A stretch of DNA of 64,000 bases, taken from positions 186,001 through 250,000 of the forward strand of contig JALNZF010000002.1 of NCBI GenBank assembly GCA_023229435.1. Direction: 5' to 3'. Both the position numbers and the translations under genes were made by a program. A model generated the notes under the pieces. The model searched no databases, was not told the origin of the DNA, and saw only the letters and a program-made list of their open reading frames with translations. Positions 25,888 through 33,293 of the stretch are shown here, piece after piece. Position 1 is the first letter of the stretch. Every line of letters starts with the position of its first letter. This DNA is from Nitrospirota bacterium (lineage in GTDB: Bacteria; Nitrospirota; UBA9217).

Positions 25888-27339
25888 TCAATAAAGCGTA
25901 AACAACGGCATGTCAAAACCAACAAAGAGGAATAATCGTTCCTCTGTGGCGCTCGTTGTTTCGCTTTTACGCCCTTTCTGATAAGCCACACCTATGCTTA
26001 AAGGATACTTCGCAACATCGTATGACACAAGAAATGACGGCGCGACAATCTCATTCAGGTCCACATTCTTGTTAATGCCATTCAATTTCAGGTTAATCGG
26101 ATTTCCAAAATCGAAGGGCGCAATCATAAAACTCATCGAGCTACCACAGCCAAATCCGTGGCTATACTCCAAGCCGATCGGGGCATAAATTCCGTGTTTA
26201 TCTTTATCTCCAAAATCCTGTGAATTTCTTACTTCCCCGAACAAGTATCCAAGATAAGAAGAAATGAGTATATGATTTCTATATTTCTCCCTTTTGACCG
26301 CAAAACTAACAGGCGGCAACATATATGCGTTGAGGACTTCCTTTGCTTGGCCAGACGATTCCGCGTCCGACAATTCAGCAAAAAAAAGAACATGCTCCTT
26401 GAACGTTTCCGAAGCTTTTTTGTCGGCTATTGATTTGCTTTTTTCTAAAAAATTTGTCGCTATTATGGCCTTAGCCGTGTTGGTGTCCGCAGCCATGATT
26501 TGCTTGTAATAGATTTCCAGATTGTCAAACGTAGCGATTATTTTACCGCTACCTTCATTCATGGCTTCTGTCGCCAGTTTACTCCATTCCCCTAATAAGG
26601 CATCCGCCTTATATTTGCATATACGCTGGCTGGGGTCGGTCTGGCAATCATCCTTGAGTTTTTTTACATCGACAACGAGTTTGCCTTTGTTGGCCTCAAA
26701 ATGCTTTTTCCAGAGATTTAACTTGTCGATTGAGTCCTTAATGTCTTTTTCGATACTCGGAATGTCATCTATTGTAATTTCAGGCGTCTCGCATAATTGA
26801 TCAATATTTTTTAATTTGGCGTCGATTTTGAGAAAGCTATCCCGCATATCGAGAACGCCGGCATAAAATCCATACATTAAGTCTTGCAAATCCTGCGGAG
26901 GTTTTACTGGTGAGCTAACGGTCAGAGGATGCGGAATGCCCTCGTACATGACACTAATATACTGAGCAAATTCAAGGTATCTCTCCGTCACATCCATTGC
27001 AGTTCTCTTGAAATCTACAGCTTTGCTTAACTCCTTAGCTGCAACCCTGACCATTAAATTTTTTAAATCAACATCAACAGAATTCTTCCATGTTTTTCGG
27101 CTCTTCAATAATAATCTCAAATCTCCCTGCTCTAAGTTCGAATATATTGTGGGAAAGTAACACTTGACGGCTTTATTGTCCTTGATACTTTGTTCGAATA
27201 AATAGAGGTAATTTTCTCTTCCCCTATCCAAGAGAAAATCTGCGACGCCATTAATCCGATCGCTTTCTTCATTTGCACCGGCATGCGATACAGAAACTAA
27301 AATTAATACCCCAATAAGCATCATTTTTCTAATGTTCAT
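25888..27339 (-). CDS. Exported protein of unknown function, possible outer-membrane C-terminus
   Basis: 483 residues from the ATG at 27339, seven codons inside the longest frame. A signal peptide is clear: MNIRKMMLIGVLILVSVSHA-GANEES. The middle (about 60-340) is helical and charged, with scattered cysteines (CYFPTIY, CETPE, DDCQTDPSQRICKY). The last 120 residues alternate polar and hydrophobic residues and end FLFVGFDMPLFTLY, a terminal aromatic like an outer-membrane insertion signal. No known family is recognised. It lies between intact comM and the broken DUF5131 gene, so it belongs to the island rather than the core. Confidence 0.65.
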   Translation of the reverse strand: MNIRKMMLIGVLILVSVSHAGANEESDRINGVADFLLDRGRENYLYLFEQSIKDNKAVKCYFPTIYSNLEQGDLRLLLKSRKTWKNSVDVDLKNLMVRVAAKELSKAVDFKRTAMDVTERYLEFAQYISVMYEGIPHPLTVSSPVKPPQDLQDLMYGFYAGVLDMRDSFLKIDAKLKNIDQLCETPEITIDDIPSIEKDIKDSIDKLNLWKKHFEANKGKLVVDVKKLKDDCQTDPSQRICKYKADALLGEWSKLATEAMNEGSGKIIATFDNLEIYYKQIMAADTNTAKAIIATNFLEKSKSIADKKASETFKEHVLFFAELSDAESSGQAKEVLNAYMLPPVSFAVKREKYRNHILISSYLGYLFGEVRNSQDFGDKDKHGIYAPIGLEYSHGFGCGSSMSFMIAPFDFGNPINLKLNGINKNVDLNEIVAPSFLVSYDVAKYPLSIGVAYQKGRKSETTSATEERLFLFVGFDMPLFTLY

Positions 27340-27407
27340 AGTCTCTTCTCCATACTCCATGCGTGACGTTGCTGCGTTCAGTGCATTATAAATTCAGAGG
27401 ATCATCG

Positions 27408-28940
27408 TCAACTCATCCTTCTATCCAGACTCCGATACTGTATCGCTTCGGAGATATGTTCGGTCGCGATCTTCTCGCTGCCTTCGATGTCGGCGATCGT
27501 TCTCGCCACTTTGAGGATGCGATTATACGCACGTGCCGAAAGCCCCAGACGGTTCATTGCTTTTTCCATAAGACTGAGCGAGTCTTCGTCGATCTTACAG
27601 TACTTCCGGATATGCCGAGGCTTCATGTGGGCGTTGGCGTAGATGCCGTCGCTCTTGAAGCGTGCATACTGAATTGCCCGCGCCTTGGTAACGCGCTCGC
27701 GGATCAGAGATGATGCTTCCGCAGGCGTGTCCGACGATATCTCATTGAACTTTATTGCAGGCACTTCTATATGAATATCAATGCGGTCCATAAGCGGGCC
27801 TGAGACGCGCGACCGGTAGGTCTGCACCTGATGCGGTGTACATTGACATTGGTGCGCCGGATCTCCCCAATTGCCGCACTTGCAGGGGTTCATCGCGGCC
27901 ACCAGCATCAATGACGCGGGATACGTGAGCGATGTGATGGCGCGAGAGATCGTTACCTGGCCGTCCTCGAGGGGCTGGCGGAGCGCTTCGAGCACATTCC
28001 GTTTGAACTCAGGCAACTCATCAAGAAAGAGAATCCCGTTGTGCGACAGGCTCACCTCGCCGGGTTTCGGCACCTGGCCGCCGCCGATAAGGCCGGCATC
28101 CGAGATTGTGTGATGCGGCGAACGGTATGGTCTTGTCGCGATAAGCGGCTGGCCTTTTCTGAGCAGGCCCATGATGCTGTGGATCTTGGTGGTCTCGATT
28201 GACTCGTCAAAGCTCATCTGGGGAAGCACTGTCGGAAGCCTGCGCGCCAGCATGGTTTTTCCCGAACCGGGAGGGCCGATCATGATGATGTTATGGCCGC
28301 CTGCCGCCGCGACCTCGATAGCGCGCTTGGCATGTTCCTGGCCTTTTACTTCGGAGAAGTCTTCCTGATACGCGGAGTAGGTTTCGAAGGCATTCTGGAT
28401 ATTGATATTCACCGGCTCGACCAGAGCATTGCCCGCGAGAAACTCCACCACCTGCGGCAGGGTCTGCATTCCGAAAATCTTGACAGACTCGACGACCGCC
28501 GCCTCCTGCGCATTGTCCTCGGGGATCACCATGCCGCGGTACCCGGCCTTCTTTGCCAGAACGGCCATGGATAGTGCGCCTCGCACAGGTTTTACCCTGC
28601 CATCAAGCGAGAGCTCGCCTACGATCAAGTAACCGTCCACCATCTCCTGGGTCAGGACGCCTTCGGCGATCAGCATACCGACGGCGATCGGCAGGTCGAA
28701 GGCGGACCCTTCTTTCTTGATGTCCGCCGGCGCGAGGTTCACGATAACCTGCTTGAGGGGAAAATCGAATCCAGTGTTCTTGAGCGCCGCACGCACGCGC
28801 TCCTTACTTTCTTTCACCGCTGCATCGGGCAGGCCCACCGTTGAGAAGAATGGAAGCCCCCTGCTCGCAATGTCAACCTCCACTTCTACCGGGTAGGCGT
28901 CGATGCCGAGCACCGCAGCGCTGATGACCTTGGAGAGCAT
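27408..28940 (-). CDS. comM: ComM/YifB family AAA+ ATPase (Mg-chelatase-like), intact
   Basis: 510 residues, full length for the family. An N-terminal Lon-protease-like fold (MLSKVISAAVLGIDAYPVEV) is followed by an MCM/chelatase ATPase with Walker A GPPGSGKT near 225 and Walker B LFLDELPEF near 305, the cysteine-rich NPCKCGNWGDPAHQCQC near 350, and the C-terminal GLSARAYNRIL domain. In Vibrio, ComM is a hexameric helicase that drives branch migration during natural transformation. comM is also a well-known insertion hotspot for genomic islands, for example AbaR in Acinetobacter. Three partial copies lie downstream. A ribosome site (AGGAGCCCT) precedes the ATG. Confidence 0.95.
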   Translation of the reverse strand: MLSKVISAAVLGIDAYPVEVEVDIASRGLPFFSTVGLPDAAVKESKERVRAALKNTGFDFPLKQVIVNLAPADIKKEGSAFDLPIAVGMLIAEGVLTQEMVDGYLIVGELSLDGRVKPVRGALSMAVLAKKAGYRGMVIPEDNAQEAAVVESVKIFGMQTLPQVVEFLAGNALVEPVNINIQNAFETYSAYQEDFSEVKGQEHAKRAIEVAAAGGHNIIMIGPPGSGKTMLARRLPTVLPQMSFDESIETTKIHSIMGLLRKGQPLIATRPYRSPHHTISDAGLIGGGQVPKPGEVSLSHNGILFLDELPEFKRNVLEALRQPLEDGQVTISRAITSLTYPASLMLVAAMNPCKCGNWGDPAHQCQCTPHQVQTYRSRVSGPLMDRIDIHIEVPAIKFNEISSDTPAEASSLIRERVTKARAIQYARFKSDGIYANAHMKPRHIRKYCKIDEDSLSLMEKAMNRLGLSARAYNRILKVARTIADIEGSEKIATEHISEAIQYRSLDRRMS

Positions 28941-29085
28941 AGGGCTCCTACGATGAATTTCGGAATGTGGATTTCGGAATGCGGAATAAGGAGCATGCTC
29001 CCAACTCCTTAAAACCTGACTGTTATTATGGCAGAGAATAGCAGAGAAATGAAGGGATTGTCAAACCGAAATTGCAGCCAGGAAA

Positions 29086-30696
29086 CTACTGCTCGAACCG
29101 CGTAACAAATGCGCCGATGAACCGCATATTTCGCACGTAATCGGAAAAGGGAACTTCTTTGACCACGCCTCCGCCGAACTTGTCTTGCCGGTCCTTGTCT
29201 CCGGCAGCATGGATCAGGTAAGGCTTGCCGGACTTGATCCTGACGATCGAAAGGTGGGCCACGATCTCCTCAACCACGCGTTTCTTCGGGTCCTTGACCC
29301 AGTAGATGATGTCGCCATCCTGCAGCTTCTTCTGGAGCGCCCGCGTCGCGAGGACATTTTTCGGCAGGATGTCGACAGTGTCTTTGCCGCGTGAGCCCGC
29401 GATCTGCCTGGTCGCGCCGAGGTCAGCGGTGATGTTCTTTCCCCACTTGGAACTCAAAACCATGTCCTCGCCGTACTGAAAGCGCTCGTCGTAGTTCGCG
29501 ACAAGTCCGTCCGTGACCTTGCCCTGGGTGATGAACCGCAGGCTGAGCGCCCGGTCAATGGCCTCACCGGGAGTGCTTGTCTGGGCGAGCTCTACCGAAC
29601 GAAAAGTAAGATACATGCAATCGACCTTTTCATCAGCCACGATGCGGTTGGTGCGCACATAGAGGCCGAGGGGGTCCGTATCATAGGGCGTCCCGATAAA
29701 GCGGCTAGCCCAGGAGGCGATCCGCTTGTTCAGCGGAAGTTTCGAAATCCGCGCCTGCGCAAGCAGGATATCATCGGCGGTCATGGCAGCCATGTTCTTT
29801 TTCTCATCCGGCTGACCGGCGCCGATGATTCGAAGACCATACTGGAGCGAGCTGGCAAACCGTCGATCCTGGATCCCGGCGAGCTGCGCCGATTTTTTTT
29901 TCGGAACCTGGATAAACCGCCCGCTCCCAAGGTACAAACCGAGACCTTCGCCATAAAAAACAAGGATGTCGCAGGGTTCAAGCTCTTTTTTCGATACACG
30001 CTCGGCCCTGTCTTTGAACGACGCGCGATCCGTGCTGAGCGGGAACCCGTGGATCCGGTAGGTGATATAGATCAGGCCGCTGATGTCCATGCCCTGTGCC
30101 GAAATCCCGCCGCTGAGGTGCCGGACGTTCAGGAACTGCTTTGCCGTCTTTGTAACTTCCTCGGGCCTGGTATCGTTTATGACGGGATCAGCGGATTTCA
30201 CGGGCATTGTTTCCGCAACATCGATGATCGCAACCGACCTGTCGGGGAACTGGACCTTATGCCCCTTTTCGGTGGTCTGGATCACCGGCAGGCGCGTGCC
30301 GGCATACAGTGAGACCTTGTGGTCACCGGTCCTGTCCAGGATCATCGCCTCGGCCTTCGGCGTCGTAATAACGATCCACTGACGATTCGCGTTCAGGTAG
30401 GATCGGCCTTTGTCCTTTGGGATGTCGACCGCTTCCTGCTGGATCCAGCCTTCGCGATTTCCCTGGCTCGGGATCTTCACGCGGTAACGATTATCCTGTT
30501 TTCCCAGGATCAGCACTTCATCACCCATGAGCACCTGCGTTTCGAGCCTTGATTTCGATACCGGCTCTTCATGCACGTTCGCGAGCGGCGCGGACACGAT
30601 CCCCAACTCAGCGTTTGTGGGCTCTTGACCAACACCCGTGACGGGGAGGAAAACGGTAAATAACCAGGGTAGTAGTAGGGAGATTAGTTTTTTCAT
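29086..30696 (-). CDS. Exported SH3 / NlpC-P60-like / DUF1460 cell-wall protein with a degenerate first active site
   Basis: 536 residues with a signal peptide (MKKLISLLLPWLFTVFLPVTG). An SH3-like domain (residues 35-95, LANVHEEP...GWIQQEAV) is followed by an NlpC/P60-like region near 205-290 and a C-terminal DUF1460 domain of about 200 residues (SRFIGTPYDTDPLG, then KVDCMYLTFRSVELA near 365). In NlpC/P60 enzymes the catalytic cysteine sits in DCSGLV; here the place reads MDISGLIYITY, so this half has probably lost catalysis. DUF1460 keeps its VDC cysteine and the later HLSIVRIKSGKPYLIHAA, so amidase or peptidase activity could remain there. It begins just downstream of tRNA-Leu. Confidence 0.8.
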   Translation of the reverse strand: MKKLISLLLPWLFTVFLPVTGVGQEPTNAELGIVSAPLANVHEEPVSKSRLETQVLMGDEVLILGKQDNRYRVKIPSQGNREGWIQQEAVDIPKDKGRSYLNANRQWIVITTPKAEAMILDRTGDHKVSLYAGTRLPVIQTTEKGHKVQFPDRSVAIIDVAETMPVKSADPVINDTRPEEVTKTAKQFLNVRHLSGGISAQGMDISGLIYITYRIHGFPLSTDRASFKDRAERVSKKELEPCDILVFYGEGLGLYLGSGRFIQVPKKKSAQLAGIQDRRFASSLQYGLRIIGAGQPDEKKNMAAMTADDILLAQARISKLPLNKRIASWASRFIGTPYDTDPLGLYVRTNRIVADEKVDCMYLTFRSVELAQTSTPGEAIDRALSLRFITQGKVTDGLVANYDERFQYGEDMVLSSKWGKNITADLGATRQIAGSRGKDTVDILPKNVLATRALQKKLQDGDIIYWVKDPKKRVVEEIVAHLSIVRIKSGKPYLIHAAGDKDRQDKFGGGVVKEVPFSDYVRNMRFIGAFVTRFEQ

Positions 30697-30760
30697 CAGA
30701 TCGATTCAGAACTGCGAGAGGGCATACTGCGCTTGGATGAGGTTCGATACGAATAAAAAA

Positions 30761-30845
30761 TGGTGCCGAAGGGGGGACTCGAACCCCCATGGGTTGCCCC
30801 ACACGCCCCTCAAACGTGCGTGTCTACCAGTTCCACCACTTCGGC
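30761..30845 (-). tRNA. tRNA-Leu (anticodon GAG)
   Basis: 85 nt including an encoded CCA. The acceptor stem is GCCGAAG/CTTCGGC, and the TPsiC arm contains GGTTCGAGTCC. A long variable arm (GGGGCAACCCATG region) marks it as Leu or Ser class. The anticodon stem CACGT/GCGTG with loop TTGAGGG places GAG in the anticodon. It is very close to E. coli leuU in layout. Confidence 0.92.
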
Positions 30846-30860
30846 ATTTAAAAAACTTTC

Positions 30861-30925
30861 GCCACAGAGGCCACAGAGATAAAACGTGATTCAAGGTCTT
30901 GCCTTTCCCTGTGCTCTCTGTGGTT
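30861..30925. repeat. Short CCACAGAG-type reiterated repeat
   Basis: gccacagaggccacagaga is followed about 35 bp later by ctctctgtggtt, its inverse. Reiterated CTCTGTGGC units of this kind are scattered in many anaerobe genomes. It lies between ilvE and tRNA-Leu. Confidence 0.4.
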
Positions 30926-30930
30926 GGTTC

Positions 30931-31872
30931 TTATTTTTTCATCGTCGGCTGCTTCGCCGTGATGGAGGTGAGCCAGCCCGCATGTCGGTTGTCACGGCCG
31001 TGGACGATGTCGAAGAACGCGGCCTGCAGCTCCTTCGTCACCGGTCCCGGCTTGCCTTCACCGATGCTGCGATTGTCCACTTCACGGATCGGAGTGATCT
31101 CCGCGGCCGTGCCGGTGAAGAAAGCCTCATCGGCGATATAGAGATCATCCCGAGTAAACCGCTCCTCGACGAGACGCATCCCGCGCTCGGCGGCAAGCTG
31201 GATGATCGTGTCACGAGTGATGCCTTCAAGAATGGCGGTGAGCGGAGGCGTCTTGATCACGCCTTTCCGAATCATGAATACGTTCTCTCCGCTCCCTTCG
31301 GCTACGTATCCTTCAGTATCGAGCAGTATGGCTTCGTCGTAGCCGTCCTTGAGCGCTTCGCGCTTGGCAAGCAGAGAGTTGGCATAGTTCGCCGTGGTCT
31401 TCGAGCGCACCATGGTCGCGTTTACATTGGGCCGGCTGAAAGACGAGATCTTTACCCGGATGCCGTTCTTCAGCGCTTCTTCGCCGAGATAGACGCCCCA
31501 CGGCCAGACGCCGATCGCGAGCTCAATAGGATTCTCCTTCGGGAAAACGCCCATTGCCCCATAGCCGATATAGGCAAGCGGTCTGATGTAGCAAGCGTCT
31601 ATCTTGTTCACGCGGATGGTCTCGAGTATCGCCTCCGCAACGGCCTCGCGGGTAAACGGAATATCCATCAGACAGATATGGGCCGAGTCGAAAAGCCGGT
31701 TGACGTGCTCCTGCAGCCTGAACACGGCCGAACCGGAATCGGTTTTGTAGCAGCGGATGCCTTCGAACACGCCGGTCCCGTAATGGAGCGTGTGCGTAAG
31801 GATATGCACCTTCGCATCGTCCCACTTCACGAACGATCCGTTCATCCATATCTTTTCTGTTGCCTTAAGCAT
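30931..31872 (-). CDS. ilvE: Branched-chain amino acid aminotransferase
   Basis: 313 residues of the fold-type IV PLP aminotransferase family. It makes Val, Leu and Ile from their 2-keto acids with glutamate as donor. Landmarks: KIWMNGSFVKWDDAKVHILT and YGTGVFEGIRCY at the N-terminus, RPLAYIGYGAMGV, the PLP-lysine region VRSKTTANYANSLLAKREAL near 155-165, LDTEGYVAEGSGENVFMI near 190, and GTAAEITPI near 265. I place the start at the second in-frame ATG (31872), because the -10 box of a strong promoter overlaps the first ATG. The mRNA would then begin at or one base before the AUG. Confidence 0.93.
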   Translation of the reverse strand: MLKATEKIWMNGSFVKWDDAKVHILTHTLHYGTGVFEGIRCYKTDSGSAVFRLQEHVNRLFDSAHICLMDIPFTREAVAEAILETIRVNKIDACYIRPLAYIGYGAMGVFPKENPIELAIGVWPWGVYLGEEALKNGIRVKISSFSRPNVNATMVRSKTTANYANSLLAKREALKDGYDEAILLDTEGYVAEGSGENVFMIRKGVIKTPPLTAILEGITRDTIIQLAAERGMRLVEERFTRDDLYIADEAFFTGTAAEITPIREVDNRSIGEGKPGPVTKELQAAFFDIVHGRDNRHAGWLTSITAKQPTMKK

Positions 31873-31880
31873 AGGCGACA

Positions 31881-31909
31881 TTTATAACAGCCTGATGCTG
31901 AATTGTCAA
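31881..31909 (-). promoter_or_regulatory. Sigma-70 promoter of ilvE giving a leaderless transcript
   Basis: Minus-strand TTGACA (31904-31909, perfect) and TATAAA (31881-31886) are 17 bp apart. The ilvE ATG at 31872 lies 8 nt beyond the -10 box, where transcription should start. Confidence 0.65.
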
Positions 31910-31988
31910 TGGTTTTTTTCCCCTGGGTCAACTCACGCGGACGCATGATCGCAACGAAGGAAGGCCCTGCAATCCCTCGTGTTTTCGT

Positions 31989-32017
31989 TTGACAGCGCCC
32001 CGGAGTGGAGCTAAACT
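31989..32017 (+). promoter_or_regulatory. Sigma-70 promoter of the usp gene at 32046
   Basis: TTGACA (31989-31994, perfect) and TAAACT (32012-32017) are 17 bp apart. The start would be near 32024, about 22 nt before the ATG and leaving room for its ribosome site (GAGGAGG). Confidence 0.6.
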
Positions 32018-32045
32018 AACATTAAAATCAACCTGAGGAGGGCCT

Positions 32046-32507
32046 ATGCAGATCAAGACTATTTTATTCCCGACTGACTTCTCGAACGGCGCCCGCGCGG
32101 CCATGGACCATGCCGTCTCGCTGGCAAAGGATTACCAGGCAAAGCTCATCCTGCTCTATGTGATCCAGGACATCAGCATTGCCGAGTGGTACATCCCCTC
32201 GTCGCTCTCCGTGGGCGATCTGGTTGAGGACATGCAGAAGAGCGCGTGGAAGGAGATGGACAAGTGGATCGCGGAGGTCTCTAAACAGGTGAAAGACGTG
32301 GAGAAGATTGTCGTACGCGGTGTGCCGTTCGTCGAGATCATCCAGACCGCAAAGGAGAGGAGCGCTGACCTGATCGTTATCGGCACCCACGGCAGAACAG
32401 GCATCGACCATATGCTCTTCGGAAGCACCGCTGAGAAGGTCGTGCGCAAGGCCTCCTGCCCCGTGCTTACCGTGCGGATCGCAGGCAAAGAGTTCAAAAT
32501 GCCGTGA
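32046..32507 (+). CDS. Universal stress protein (single UspA domain)
   Basis: 153 residues. It starts KTILFPTDFSNGARAAMDHA and ends with the ATP-binding signature VIGTHGRTGIDHMLFGSTAE followed by KVVRKASCPVLTVR; the G-2x-G-9x-G-S/T pattern that marks ATP-binding Usp proteins is present. Usp proteins are small cytoplasmic dimers that help survival in stress and growth arrest. A clear ribosome site (CTGAGGAGGGCC) and a sigma-70 promoter precede it. It converges with the bacterioferritin gene on a shared hairpin terminator. Confidence 0.92.
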   Translation: MQIKTILFPTDFSNGARAAMDHAVSLAKDYQAKLILLYVIQDISIAEWYIPSSLSVGDLVEDMQKSAWKEMDKWIAEVSKQVKDVEKIVVRGVPFVEIIQTAKERSADLIVIGTHGRTGIDHMLFGSTAEKVVRKASCPVLTVRIAGKEFKMP

Positions 32508-32547
32508 CGCCCTTAACGGGCGAATTGATAATTGCAGATTGAAAATA

Positions 32548-32610
32548 GCAAAATGCAAAATGGACTAAAGACCGAATCGGTCTTCCACTTTGCATTTTGC
32601 ATTTTGACCT
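32548..32610. terminator. Bidirectional hairpin between usp and bacterioferritin, built of reiterated units
   Basis: GCAAAATGCAAAATGG on the left pairs with CCACTTTGCATTTTGC on the right around an inner stem AAGACCGA/TCGGTCTT. A T-rich tail exists in either direction. It probably ends both converging transcripts. Confidence 0.55.
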
Positions 32611-32637
32611 TTGAAGCTTGCGATTACAGGCAGCGAC

Positions 32638-33063
32638 TTACTTTCCCAGGAGCGTCGTGAACGTATCGTGGTGCCGTTCCTCATCCGAGAGGATCTCTTC
32701 GAAGAGCAGTCTCGTTGTGTCATCACCCTCTGTAGAGGCCCGCTTGATTATGTCCTTGTACAAGGTGATGGCCTCTTCCTCGGCTTTTACGTCGGCCTTC
32801 AGCATCTGCTCGGGGGTTCCGCCCTTGGCTATGGGATTGGGCTTGATGGTGGGGGCCACATCGAAGTAAAAAAGCCTCTCGGCGATCTTCTCGGCGTGTT
32901 TCATCTCCTCAACGGCAATATCCTCGAACACGTCCATGAGAGACGCTGAATTGAGGCCCTTCACCATGATGTGGTGCCACATATACTGCACGATTGCCTG
33001 CAACTCTCCTGCTATTGCCTGGTTCATCATTTCCGTCAATTTGGGACTCGCCTTCTGCACCAT
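32638..33063 (-). CDS. Bacterioferritin-like ferritin superfamily protein
   Basis: 141 residues from the ATG at 33063, chosen because AAAGGAGGCGC lies just upstream; a longer frame to 33099 lacks a ribosome site. Four-helix di-iron pattern: GELQAIVQYMWH (first Glu), VEEMKHAEKIAERLF (E..H), EEEAITLYKDII, and LLFEEILSDEERHHDTF (E..H). The di-iron carboxylate and histidine ligands are therefore complete. Proteins of this type oxidise and store iron and protect against peroxide. Whether it forms a 24-mer or binds haem cannot be read; no firm haem methionine is visible. Confidence 0.85.
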   Translation of the reverse strand: MVQKASPKLTEMMNQAIAGELQAIVQYMWHHIMVKGLNSASLMDVFEDIAVEEMKHAEKIAERLFYFDVAPTIKPNPIAKGGTPEQMLKADVKAEEEAITLYKDIIKRASTEGDDTTRLLFEEILSDEERHHDTFTTLLGK

Positions 33064-33230
33064 GATGCGCCTCCTTTGAAAAGTGTATGTAAGTTGCATT
33101 TCGAGTGTATCGGAATATGCTAACTATAGCACAGAAAAATAAGGTTTGCATATGACAATGTTATCATGACCAGAAAGTTTACGCTTTACCGTTTATCCGT
33201 GGCTAATAAGGGTTCATCGTCAAATTCCCG

Positions 33231-33259
33231 TTGCCTTATCCGATCTCTTGAAATATAAT
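33231..33259 (+). promoter_or_regulatory. Sigma-70 promoter of the aconitase gene
   Basis: TTGCCT (33231-33236) and a perfect TATAAT (33254-33259) are 17 bp apart. Transcription would start near 33266, 28 nt upstream of the ATG. Confidence 0.65.
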
Positions 33260-33293
33260 ATGCGGGCATTCAATGTGATGAAGGGGTGACACT

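Noticed and set aside
30886..31887. 333-codon open frame on the plus strand
   Set aside because: Antisense to ilvE, which is conserved over its full length.
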